64,000 nt of DNA from Labyrinthula sp. Ha (Eukaryota > Sar > Bigyra > Labyrinthulida > Labyrinthulaceae): positions 496,001 to 560,000 of the forward strand of contig JAALGZ010000013.1 in the NCBI GenBank assembly GCA_015227615.1, read 5' to 3'. Position numbers and translations under genes: made by a program. This document shows positions 50,901 to 61,660 of this stretch, one piece after another. Every line of letters starts with the position of its first letter. Positions within the stretch are counted from its first letter, which is position 1. The notes under the pieces were generated by a model. It was not told the origin of the DNA, searched no databases, and was given only the letters and a program-made list of their open reading frames with translations.

Positions 50901-51823
50901 CCTCGAAAAAAGAAATAGTTAGGCGACTTGACTTTATCGTTCCAAGAACAAAACACATCTAAATAGCTACTATACAGTAAGATCTAAACTACAGTCAGAA
51001 AATAGCTTGCTCTGCATGCATTTAAAAACATCTCTTATCAGAAACTTGAGATGTTCTTGTTATTTACTGCTGCTCCAATCTAGAGAATTGTAAATTTTGA
51101 TGGTTGTATTACTAGTTCTTGTAGGATTGGCCAAGGTAGAGCAATAAGGGAGCACAAATATCACGTTGTGCGTTTCAAATACTTCATCACATAGACAACT
51201 ACCTACTCTACTTTAAATTTCGCTTTTGAAAATGAAGTTTTTAAGACGGACCAACCACTCTTTCCCTAGTGTTTTGTAACACACATGAATTCAAATTTTA
51301 GGTAGACTACCATTCGTGATGGTCAAACCGTAGACTACAATTTCTTCATTGGTTCACTGAGTTGCAAAGTACCATCAGGGATATCACAATAAGACTTCAA
51401 AAATAGCCAAAAGCAGCAGACGAACATGGCAATGTTTTAAAAAATGTAGTCTGCAACGCTCTTCAAGTCACTGCAACCTTCACAGCTAGCAGCTCATGAT
51501 GTAAAAATATAAATAATATTGTGAAGACTCACTTTCTCTCCAAAACTCTATACAGGAAGACGTATTCCATCACAAAAAAGAGTTGTTTCTTCCTTTTAGG
51601 TTTGGTCCAACAAGAAAATCCTCTATCTCTATTTAAACTGTCATTCATACTTTTTGTTTTCTAATCACACAGAATATGTGTTGTTTAAAATTATCCTCTC
51701 TATTTTATAGTGTACTAATTAACTTCCATAAACATGAAATATAGTTCCCAAAAAAACTGTGTACATTTCAAAGACTAAAGATAGGACTTTTAAAAATCTC
51801 CCCGAAAAAAAAAGATATCGACA
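47992..51823. other. Intergenic stretch between the divergent membrane-protein and P450 genes
   Basis: About 3.8 kb. Both promoters should be at its two ends. One coding-like minus-strand stretch (48391-48669) is noted separately. The rest shows no recognisable gene, RNA or long repeat. Confidence 0.6.
48391..48669 (-). pseudogene. Unidentified coding-like segment, possible exon or relic
   Basis: An open minus-strand frame of about 90 codons with balanced composition (EAEEIIRTQGIELSKYVDYV, LKTQVKRQGKFSISLKANPK, ISEVLNKILSGS). It has no ATG start. The same frame reads further 5' across one stop into HGLEENNITTLK. It is more protein-like than the surrounding AT-rich frames. It may be a 3' exon of an unresolved gene or a dead fragment. 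No family recognised. Confidence 0.3.
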
Positions 51824-53349
51824 ATGAAAAGCGAAGAAGAATCGACATGCCCTTTTTCCCGCCTCTCCAGGCTTGGTCAAATATCTTCCCATTTATCTTC
51901 AGTCTCCTCAAATCCCACCCATGGAAATAACTTACCTCTTCCTCCTATCGTCACTTTGCCTCCTAAGGTTCTTTTTCCTACTTACCCTGAAGTATTAAAA
52001 GATTCAAAAAAAAATGGTCTTGTGTTTACTTATTTGCTGCAAAGAAATAAAAGAATGACATTTTTATGTGACCAAAAAACATATAAACACGTTTTCTTTG
52101 CTAAAGACAGTGACGATGTTGATTTGGATTCAGCTAAACTTGCGTACCACTGGTTTGGTATTGAAAAATCCTTAGCATATAAATTTACACGACCAAGCTT
52201 GGATCGTACAAGAGAAGCAATGAGATATGGAAAAATGCTATACGCAAATGAGGATGTGGGCAAACACATTGAAAAAACTTTAAGCAGTTTTCCTGTACAT
52301 ATTTTTTTATCTCTTGCTTGAAATTCTTAGTGAGAATTCATTTTTTTTTGTAGAAAAAAGGAGAAGGTAACTTATGGGATATTGCAATGCTTACCTTTGA
52401 ACCAGTTATTAAACATATTTTTGGAGAAAAGACGTTTTCTGGGGTTGATGTGAACTGGCTGGCTAATGAATTGTGGTCTTATGATGAAGACTTTCGCAAA
52501 GTAGCAAATGGTATACCAAGAAAATACTTTCCAAAAATGGAAGTTCATGCAGGGAAGATTTGCAAGTTTTTTAAAGATGCGATTGAGAATGGAGATCATG
52601 AAATGTCAGACGAAGAAAGGTTAAAGGCAAACGTGTTGCAGATGCGACTTTCTGTAATTGAAGAATATGAAAAAGGAGAAGGTGCAGAACGAAAATATAC
52701 TCCTGAGGAAAAAGCTAGGTTCATGTTTAGTGTGTTTTGGGCATCTCAAGGAAACACCATCCCAGGAACATTTTGGATGCTCGCACTAATTGCAAGCAAT
52801 CCAGGGGTTCAAGACAAATTACGTGAAGAATTGAAGAATGGAAATAAAGCTAGGTTAGAAGGAAAACTTCCCTTTCATTTTGATGAGAGTAATTTCCCTT
52901 ATTTAAACGCATGTCTAAAGGAGACATTAAGAAAGAAAGTAGCGAATGTAACCTTAAGAAGTGTTCGTAACGATCTTGAAGTAAAGACCACAGCAGGAAA
53001 AGAGTTTAAAGTTCCAAAAGGGGATGAAATAACTGTAAGCTCTTACGTTCAGCACCATGATGAAAATGTATACCCAAATCCAGAGAAGTTTATGCCTGAA
53101 AGGTGGCTTGATGGTAAGTTGAGTGAAAGCAAAGAATTCATCTGGTTTCCTTTCGGAGCAGGTACAAATCAATGTAGTGGACGACATCTTGCTCAGCTTG
53201 AACTAGCTACTGTTGCTGGATTATTTTTTTCACGGTTTAGAGTAAGAGTACTCGAGAATCTTCCCGAAGAGAAATGGAAGAACTGTGTTGCAATGGTTGG
53301 TCCTAAAACTAGGGAATTAAAGTATTCGTTTGAATACGCTCCTGTTTGA
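51824..53349 (+). CDS. Cytochrome P450, CYP7/CYP8-like
   Basis: Haem-thiolate monooxygenase of 488 residues from two exons, 51824-52294 and 52354-53349, TGA stop. Visible P450 landmarks: I-helix VFWASQGNTIPGTFW at about 285, which has the Ser-Gln-x-Asn-Thr form typical of CYP7/CYP8 instead of the common AGxxT; K-helix ETLR at 347-350; PERW at 405-408; and haem loop FGAGTNQCSGRHLAQLE with the ligand cysteine at about 431. Vertebrate CYP7 and CYP8 act on sterols and prostaglandin endoperoxides; the substrate here is unknown. The first 35 residues are Ser/Pro-rich and polar, so the usual N-terminal membrane anchor is missing. Either a 5' exon is unseen or the enzyme is soluble or attached in another way. 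The start at 51824 is the first ATG in frame. The neighbours give no pathway clue. Confidence 0.93.
52295..52353 (+). other. P450 intron (59 nt, about twice the usual size)
   Basis: GTACAT to TTGTAG, phase 0. Removal joins EKTLSSFP to KKGEGNLWDIAMLTF, in register with P450s. An internal TTCTTAG followed by TGAGAA (about 52324-52335) makes it look like two short introns end to end, but using either piece alone hits a stop. Confidence 0.85.
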
Positions 53350-55791
53350 ATAACAAAAGTTAACTTTTAAAGAAAGCTTTGTATCTAAGCTCAAAGTTCG
53401 TAAAATATTAGTAGAGCTTCGGTTGAGCTTAGGATTCAAGGTGTGTGAGCATACATTTGGGTCTTTGCTCTTTTTTGATGTGTTCTAAATGAAAGTTCTG
53501 TTACTCATACTTAAATTGATTTATTCATCTATTTACCAAATTAGAACTCTAGTTATTCGCCCATGCTCAATTCCTTTGAAAAGAGTAAGTGTCAACTCGG
53601 TAGTTTGTTCTTGTAAGAGATGTATTAGATCATCTACAAACTATATTAAGTAATATAGAAAATCCGAGTGCAGAATAAAATGTTTAATTGAAACTTTATG
53701 TGATCTACTTTCTTTTATTGACAGTACGTTATACTTCTCTTGGTTTTTCCTTCCTCTTGCTGCCTTTTCTCGAAGGCCTAATTTCGATTTCATTGAAATT
53801 CCTGGAACCAACACTTAATAAAGAAACAAAATGATTAAAAATGCAAGAAACTCAAAGGTTCCCTAAATCTTATCTTCCAGTAGCGAGAATGGCAACAGCA
53901 CCCTGGCTAAATATAATTACCTTGAAAGCGCGCTGTCGTGCTCTTTGTTCCTAATTAGTAATTGTTGTAGTTAAGTTGGTTTGACTTTTTGTTCTGATTA
54001 TAGCTACAGATAGAGCGAGCATTTAATTTTCTAAATCCATATATTAAATTCATTATAAGATTCTGTGATTCTGATATTAGCTATGTCCAGGCGGGAGTGA
54101 ACTCTTACGAAGAAACTTGGCAAATGTGTGTGTACAACTCTACAATTTCAAATGAGATGAACACTTAGTTTCAAGTTAATTTAATGGTTCTATGAGATTT
54201 CTAAAAAGCAGTAATATATAATTAAAGATTAATGTGCAATTTAGTCGAAATAAAGAGAAGAAACAGAAAAGATTGAATAATTGTCGCGATGTAAAATAAT
54301 ATTCAAGAAAGAGAAATGATCTTTCGAGGTAGGATTGTTTCTAAGCTTTGCAAGTAACGAGTCTCTTAGGTGGGGAAAGCTTCAGAGATAGGGTTACTCT
54401 ACTTTAAGTTAATTAATCTCAGTGTTCCAAGAAGGAAATAAAGAAATAAGAAGAAAACAGACCTTGTAGCAGTTGAATAAGAGTCTTGTAAAAAATAGAA
54501 ATTAACAATATCATCGAGATAGTTTTAGCAGTCATGGCTAAATATAAAGGAAGATGATATTTCTTGACAAATGTTTATCATGAAAAATCAAAAGAAACAA
54601 TAAACGATTTAAAACCACCCACAAAAATCTGAATGAAACTCTATTTAAAACATGAATAGATTAGCGTTCATTATTACTGAGCGGTTTCAACTTTCAGGTT
54701 ATTAGAAATAAACTTAGATATAGTGCATAACATGAATTTTCTCAAAGTAGCAGCAGTAGCAAGAAGCACTTAGTAAGCTTCTTCAATCAGGATACTCCAA
54801 TCTTTATTAAAACCTTCTTTAAAACTTGCAAAAGATAATTTAACCCCCCATGTAACGATACACATTATAATTCCGTAGTTGAAAAGAATATCAGAAATAG
54901 ATTTTATGTTGATTTACATTAGTACTACAGATAAAATATAAAAGTTATAAATACGAAAAAACACTTGGACAAACTTTGAAACATAGAAATGCACCCTTGC
55001 CCGGTAGGATTAGAGACAAAATCCTAAAGAATGTAGGTATAACCAGGAACACTTTTTCCAATAAGCATGGAAAATTCTCTTAAGTTCTTTTACGCTTGAA
55101 CAACCACAGGTTAAATAATTATTTAGAACCAATCTTGATGTGCGTTACGAGAGAGATATCTCTTAAATTTCTATTTAAAATTAGTACCATGTTTCATGAA
55201 CACCTTTTGTAGAATACTTAGGGGGACAATTAACTCAGACTTAAGAGTTCTAGTCCAAGATCTAATAAGTCACTACCACGCTAGATTTCATTAACTCACT
55301 GGAGTACTTGAAAAATATAACTGTTGCAGAAAATTCAAGATATAACAAGGGAAAGAGAAAAGGTTACTTTGTTTACTTATAGATTTGAAGAGGAGCTTTG
55401 GTAATTGTAGCCATAAGTTCCCCAAAGCTAATTTTCTTCAACGTGGTCTCAGTTCCAACTTTATAAATATCATCATGCATTTTCATAATTACGGTAACGT
55501 GCAGCTGAAAAGAAATTTAGAGGTGAACAGAGGAATAATCGTTACTCGCAAAATCCTGTAAGATGATTCATGATGTTAATTGCTCCTCATCATAGTTTTA
55601 GATTCTATTCTGAGAAGATTAGTGAAGAATCCTGATAGTAAAATTGAAGAAGAAGGCACCTTTAAAAATATGGTTACATTCTGGAACGATACCTGTCTTA
55701 TTTATTAAAAATGTGTTTTAGCTGCATGGATCACTAGTCCTATAAAAGTATTCAAAGCGTCTCCACCAAAGATAAAGAAAAATCATATCAA

Positions 55792-55818
55792 ACCAATGGG
55801 TATTATATACCCATTGGT
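55792..55818. repeat. Perfect 12-bp hairpin with 3-base loop
   Basis: Arms ACCAATGGGTAT and ATACCCATTGGT are exact complements around TAT. It lies about 140 bases upstream of a LINE reverse-transcriptase remnant. Confidence 0.85.
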
Positions 55819-55959
55819 CCTAATGGGAACCTTATCTACTACACCAATGAACCAGCTAAATCAACATTATACCTGTGCGAGCTGCGGAATATAAGCTAGA
55901 ACTATCCATGGATTCTACCGGTTATTGGTTATAGTTTCTGGGGCCTTGAACTGCAAACA

Positions 55960-56330
55960 TGAAAAGCCAGAAGAACCATATCAGATGTATCGGCAGCAGA
56001 AAAACATATCTTGAACATACTTTCAGTGGAATCTCTCCTAAGCAGAACTCTCAGACATCTATCCGGAGTTAGATGTTTCACCTATCTAGGAATAAGAATA
56101 GCGGCAGATGAAATCGTGGACCAAAACACATGTTTAGAATGTATATTAAGCAACAAGTTTTCTGTACAAATAGAAACTATTCTAAATGGCAACTGGATTA
56201 ATAAGAGTTTCGCGGTAAAGCTGATTATAACAGTAATCCTGGTAATGTTTAGATATAGTTGAAGATCCTTGTACATAGAAAAGCTCCACTGTGGTGGTGC
56301 TGAATCAACTATGCCATGAATTTCGACGCT
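55960..56330 (+). mobile_element. LINE reverse-transcriptase remnant (C-terminal part)
   Basis: The frame after 55960 reads KARRTISDVSAAEKHILNIL, then GVRCFTYLGIRIAADEIVD, then NGNWINKSFAVKLIITVIL and FRYS before a stop at 56260-56262. The F-YLG-I box, followed after about 40 residues by W, S, a KL pair and a hydrophobic helix ending in Y, is the usual order at the end of the palm and thumb of non-LTR reverse transcriptases. It is short and interrupted, so it is a dead fragment. Confidence 0.45.
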
Positions 56331-57019
56331 CTATAGCTGCAACCTTCCAAGACCCAACTAGAAATGGTCGAAAAAGATTTTGTATTCAATAGATAAATAC
56401 TTGAATTTCTTAGACATTATATGAAGAAATTAAAACATACAGATAAAACTACACGGATAAGGAAAATATTTTTGTAAACTTCTGAACCAAAGCTTTGGAA
56501 CAGTGAATGACTTTCTTATCATTTACACCAGCTTCAGAGAACCCCATTAAATCTGCAAAGATGCTACGACCCATTCTTGTATACATTAAATTAGTACACT
56601 TAAAGCTATCGCAACCTATTTTAATTCACTCAGAACACTCTCTCTCTTTGTTTGTATTGAAAATTATCTACATGCATATCCTGTCATATTAGCATATGCC
56701 TCATATTATTAAGAATATGAATACTCTTGTTGAGTAAATAAATCTACCCTGCTCTGAATCTTCAAACAATATATTTTATAAAAAATATTTGAAACGATTT
56801 TTATCTAGTTAGAGGCATGGAATGTCATAATGTAGAGCTTGGATCAGTAAAGGTATATACAATAACTTAAGAGAGATATAACACCAAAAGGAATATTTGC
56901 TAGATTTGATAAATGATCGAATCTCCTCCTACATTTTGCTTATGGTACACCATTTGCAACAGAGTCTCTAAATATTTAAATTTAAAAGTTCTTCTATTTT
57001 CCTAAATATTTTTGTTAAA

Positions 57020-57195
57020 CTAACTATGTTTAAAAAAATATACCAAGGAAGTAAAATTATAGCTACAACTTTACAAATTAAGCATGGGATTAAGCCTAAC
57101 CAACTGGCGGGTGGTGTTCTAACTACGGAGCGAATTGCTACTACAACTATATGGAAGGGTTTCATTAGTTCAACTCGGCCTAAGAGCGTGAATTG
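57020..57195 (+). mobile_element. LINE reverse-transcriptase remnant (IYQG segment)
   Basis: Reads MFKKIYQGSKIIATTLQIKH followed by GIKPNQ. This fits the LINE reverse-transcriptase stretch that usually reads IY-G-K-V...F-I--GVRQG-PLSP. The highly conserved PLSP part is lost. The minus-strand open frame over the same region is a shadow. Confidence 0.4.
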
Positions 57196-59459
57196 TCTTT
57201 CATGAAAGGAAACAAAAAAGAAGATAACATAACGAAACATAATATTTGTACCAAATCACATATAAATGTGATTGATGATTTTTCTAATTCTTATTTGTTC
57301 CGAAATAAAATAAAAAATGATAAATAAAGTTAGAACCAAAAGCTGATCATTTATGGGCCAGTAAAACACATAAAATCTTTGTTGTGTATGAGCATTGCTC
57401 ACCCAGTTCTTGCATGATCGATCCATTTTCAAGGGAGGTCTGCTCATTTGTTAGTATTCTTACCTGTCTGAATTTGCTTCTAGATTATTTTAATTCATTT
57501 AGCGAGGAATTAGTATATACCTTGCAGAGCTTGTTTGCCTATATTCTTCTTGAATAATATTCATAACTACTTGTTGAATTCAACATATTACCGGTACTTA
57601 TTCGTGTGTCTAGTAAACAAAAGTATTTAGATTCTTCTTGATCATCGCTCTGTTATTTGTGTTCGAGTCTTATTATTGTATATTTTCTTAACTCTTAACC
57701 CTATTTTACTTAGTAAGATTATTTACCAAATCTAGGTTTAACTCTTTCCCCGAAAGTGCAACAATAAATAAAAGACTCCAAGAAAAAGCAAAAAGCAGTA
57801 AAAACCGTAAAGAGATATTTTTGGTACACTTTCTTTCTCTGAAGTTACAATTTGATTTTTCAGTAAAATATTTCTTCTTTCACTATGCACTCCTACAAAT
57901 GAATTGTCCAACTTCTTCTATTTTCAGCAATTTCATTGCAATCAAAGTTTAACATATGGTGACTGGCCGGCTTATTTTTACATCTCGTTGTCTGAGATTA
58001 GGCCCTTATAGATTTCTTTGAGATAACACTCCAAAATTCTGGTTCCAAGTTCATGGACTGAAATTATGCTTGCAAATTATCAAATCCTGACTCTAATACT
58101 CAGGTTATCCCTGTGGTGAAGAGTCTATTTGTTATTCAAAAGTGTAACTCCTGTTGTCGTTGGTTTCTACTCTCCACATGCTTTCCAAGAAAAACTTTCA
58201 GCTACAAAATATACCTGACAAGAATGGGGTGTAGAACCAGTCAACAAGTTAATTAACCAATGTCACAATGTAATACGACAATACTGAAACCAGGTACCAA
58301 AATTGTTGAACAAAAAAAGTCAACTCATTGAATCTGCTTGGAGCTCATGCTTCTCTTGACGGCCAATGTAGTATACCAGTAATTTTTATCAGGTAAGTAC
58401 TGACGCTTATATTCTCTGATGTTTAAATATTGGCGTATGTTGACCTCACATATGATCAAGATTAGTCATAATTTCTTAAGCAGTTCTCTGTTATTCATTT
58501 TATTGAAGGTGTTATATTCCGAAATACAACAAGTTTTTTGGGAGGAGATCCAGGTTTAGTTCACTAGGTTTTTAGTGTAAAAAAACTAAAAACAAAAAAT
58601 ACTTCGGGGTTTCTATTTCAACAAACTCTCTTACACTACTTATTAAAAACTGTTTTGGTATATTGTGCAATATATTTTATTACCTATACCACTATTAGTC
58701 TATGATGTCCAATTAATTCATATCTACAAAGAACTCGCTTATTGTATTCAACTCCTTGATAAGAAACCTGATAGTTTTTATGTACTGAACTCGGTGCAAC
58801 ATCTTCTCAGCGACTGAAACAAAAAAAAGATCATCGATCAGCATGCATCGCATCGTAAACTACTTACGATTTATTTCTGAAATGGTATTTTCATAATTTT
58901 TCTTAATAATTAACTCTCCCTAAAATATTTTGATGTATAGATAGCAATCAGAAACTTCTTGCACATATACCATCACATTTTAGTAACATTCATATTATAT
59001 CAACTAATATAAAAATCACATTTCCAACCAAGCATAAGAATTTTATACTTAATTTAAGCGTTCTCTTCTTCTATTTTTAATCAACATTTCTCCTTTCGCA
59101 GGTTGTTTCAGGGACACATTTACATATGTTGTTAATATCCCGTTTCGTGATTATTTTGCAAACATACCTACTGTTATGAGGATAATTAAGCCAATGAAAG
59201 TTTTAATTTCCGCATTCGTTTCTAATAAAAGTTTATTTTTCTTTCTTGGTACAAGGTGAGGAAATTTCCTACATTGTGTTATCTTCGACAAATTTTTCTT
59301 CAAATCCTCTCGGACAGAGCAGCAGATTAGTTTTTCTGTCTTTGATTATGAAAAGTTTCAACAGACCAGGGCATTTAGTATAACATCTGGAAGAAAATCT
59401 AATCTCTGGCACTATATTAGATTCTTGATTATTCGCCTACCATAAGAATCCATAAGCAA

Positions 59460-59505
59460 ATACAGAGTTGTTTGCTGATACACTACATATCTCGCTATAG
59501 TGTCT
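59460..59505 (+). mobile_element. Possible LINE FADD-box remnant
   Basis: Reads TELFADTLHISL, like the ELFADDTLLYLS active-site strand of non-LTR reverse transcriptases with one aspartate lost. Too short to stand alone, but it lies among other LINE pieces. Confidence 0.25.
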
Positions 59506-60104
59506 AACCACGTAATCTAAGAAAATAGTTAGATGTTGGGTTTGATGAGCTTTGGAATTGCCCATGCGTTCTGGGGAAAAGTATTATAAGCTATTTTTTT
59601 CTGCAATTTTTATTAGAATCTTTCTAAATTTTCTATCACTGTACGAGTCATGCTTGCTATTAAAGCTATTTTGAGATAATTATTATATTTTGAATGTAGA
59701 TAACACAATTTTATTTTTAATGAAAGTTAGGTAATGGAAGCACAGAATCATAATATGGCAGTAGAAACTTACTCAATAATTTACTCTTGATTGAGAGGCA
59801 AAAGAAAAAATTTGGTATGGAAATTATGTAATAAACAAAATATAATGTCATACCAAAAGCACTTTATCACCGATCTTTACTTTTGTTAAATTCTTCTTAG
59901 AAGAATTTTCAATCGAAGAGTATGTCTTTAAAAGTTTTACCTTCCTACTAAAGAAATATAGGTCACATTAACGCATTGAAAAAAAAAGACAGTTCCACAA
60001 TATTTGTATGTAGGATTTACTAAGTCGTTCTGCATAGTAAGGAAAGTCTATATCGGTTTTCCCGTTGGCTTAGACAATGGGTGTAACTGAGGATGCTTAA
60101 TTTA

Positions 60105-60195
60105 TAGCTTCTATCTATTTTTATTATGTTAAGAATATACCAAGGTGTTAAGATACATGCAACAGTATTTTCGGGAAACACCAAAAAATGAAACT
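60105..60195 (+). mobile_element. LINE reverse-transcriptase remnant (second IYQG copy)
   Basis: Reads SIFIMLRIYQGVKIHATVFS, close to the piece at 57020-57195 in protein (IYQG-KI-AT) and DNA (ATATACCAAGG...). Probably the same LINE family. Confidence 0.35.
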
Positions 60196-61580
60196 TATTC
60201 TTATCAATACAGTTACTTATAAGTTCTAAAAGCTCATATACTAGATGTTCACTGATTCTTATTATGTGAGTAGGATTTCCCCAAGATTTTTTTCTGAACT
60301 TCATATACCGACAGGGTTTTGATAGAATTCAATACTAAAGCCTCTACAACTAGTTCCTGAATTTCTGGGTACTTATTAAGGATTTCCATCTCAAATCAGG
60401 GGCGTCAAGTTCTGTCATAAGAACATTTTCTTGCGTGATTGGAGGGAGTTTTTACTTCTTCCAATAAAAATCTTTACCTTTTTTTTTCATAGTTTTGATT
60501 CTAGAGCTTAAATGTGTCGGTTAATGACTTTCGTCTTTGCTCGTTTAAAAATGATTGTTTCACTTTTCTCGGCGAAGCTTCAATTTTTACGTAGTTTTGA
60601 TTTAAGCTAATTCAGCAAGAAAAGCATACATCCAGATATCGCTTGTGGGTTTGCCAGATATCCTTATAAGAATACGTTTCGAAGAAACTATCGGGCTGTT
60701 TTTCCAAGTGAAAGGAGGAATAAGTTTTCGAAACTTCTCTATAAAGTTTGAAAATAATTTTATATAGCTAGTTCCTATGCAGCAGTTGTTTTGTAGGGAA
60801 AATGTTCCAAGCAAGTGTAGCAATGGCTAAATGGCTTATAAATATGGCTGCTTAAGAGGTGCAACAATCCTTAGTTGCCGCGCAGACCTTATTTTCCCAA
60901 CGTAGATTATTATTGAGCCTAGAATTTATTCATGTAAGATATTTATGAGTTTAAAATTTAATTTTTTTCGTGCTCATACCACGAATTTGCCAACTTATGC
61001 AATTACATGCATACTTCAGAAATTGTGTCATAAGTAATTTCCCTCCCTTGATAAATAGTATTCCATTAATGTAGGTATGTAGAAATAGGATTGAGGTTTT
61101 CATTAGAGCTTTGTGCAAAGTAAAATCTTTTGAAAACTGAAATATACCTAATCCAATTGCTATATGAAACGAGCAATGCGAAAGCATCCATTAGTTCATA
61201 GAGCGCTAACACAGAAAGGAAGCCTATGCTTCACTAAAAAAACATTAATTCCTCTGTATTCTTCATTTTTTTATTTTTCAAAGCGATTTATATATTGATC
61301 TCTCTGAAAAGTGATTAGAGTATATATATATTTATGTTAAGTGCTCTCAGGGACGAAAGTAGTTCATTGAGTTGAACTGTAGTAAGACGCAGTGACACGA
61401 AATGAGAAAGGTCGTGGGAGCTAAGAATTTTAATATAGTGGTTGCAAAAAAACAAATTAAATATCTAATCATTATACTACATGTTCTTATTCTTCTTGTT
61501 ATTTTATTTTCCCCTGTAGAATTTACCTGTGATTGAAGGAGGTTTACTTTGAAACTACTAACAAAAAGGAATTTCTAGGA

Positions 61581-61660
61581 ATATCAAGGCGAACGGCAAC
61601 ACCACTGAATAGAAAACCGTCTGCAAAGATATCAAGGGCAGAAACGCAATGACTGAAGAG
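61581..61660 (+). repeat. Imperfect 48-base-spaced repeat over the UPF2 start
   Basis: ATATCAAGGC at 61581 and ATATCAAGGG at 61629 start two similar segments of about 30 bases, each running into an ACTGAA. In the second copy this overlaps the UPF2 ATG and codons 2-3. Identity is about three quarters by eye. Confidence 0.5.

Larger units (their letters stand above)
53350..61612. other. Gene-free stretch with decayed LINE fragments
   Basis: About 8.3 kb without a recognisable host gene. It contains scattered short remnants of non-LTR reverse transcriptase (listed separately) and one perfect hairpin at 55792-55818. The remainder is AT-rich with no clear features. Confidence 0.6.

Noticed and set aside
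52330-52353. Separate 24-nt intron within the P450 intron
   Set aside because: The upstream piece would remain in the mRNA and brings a stop codon.
56968-57240. Minus-strand open frame of 90 codons
   Set aside because: It is antisense to the LINE reverse-transcriptase remnant and has no recognisable features of its own.
60951-61187. Minus-strand frame as another reverse-transcriptase piece
   Set aside because: Some hydrophobic segments look similar, but no reverse-transcriptase box can be recognised.
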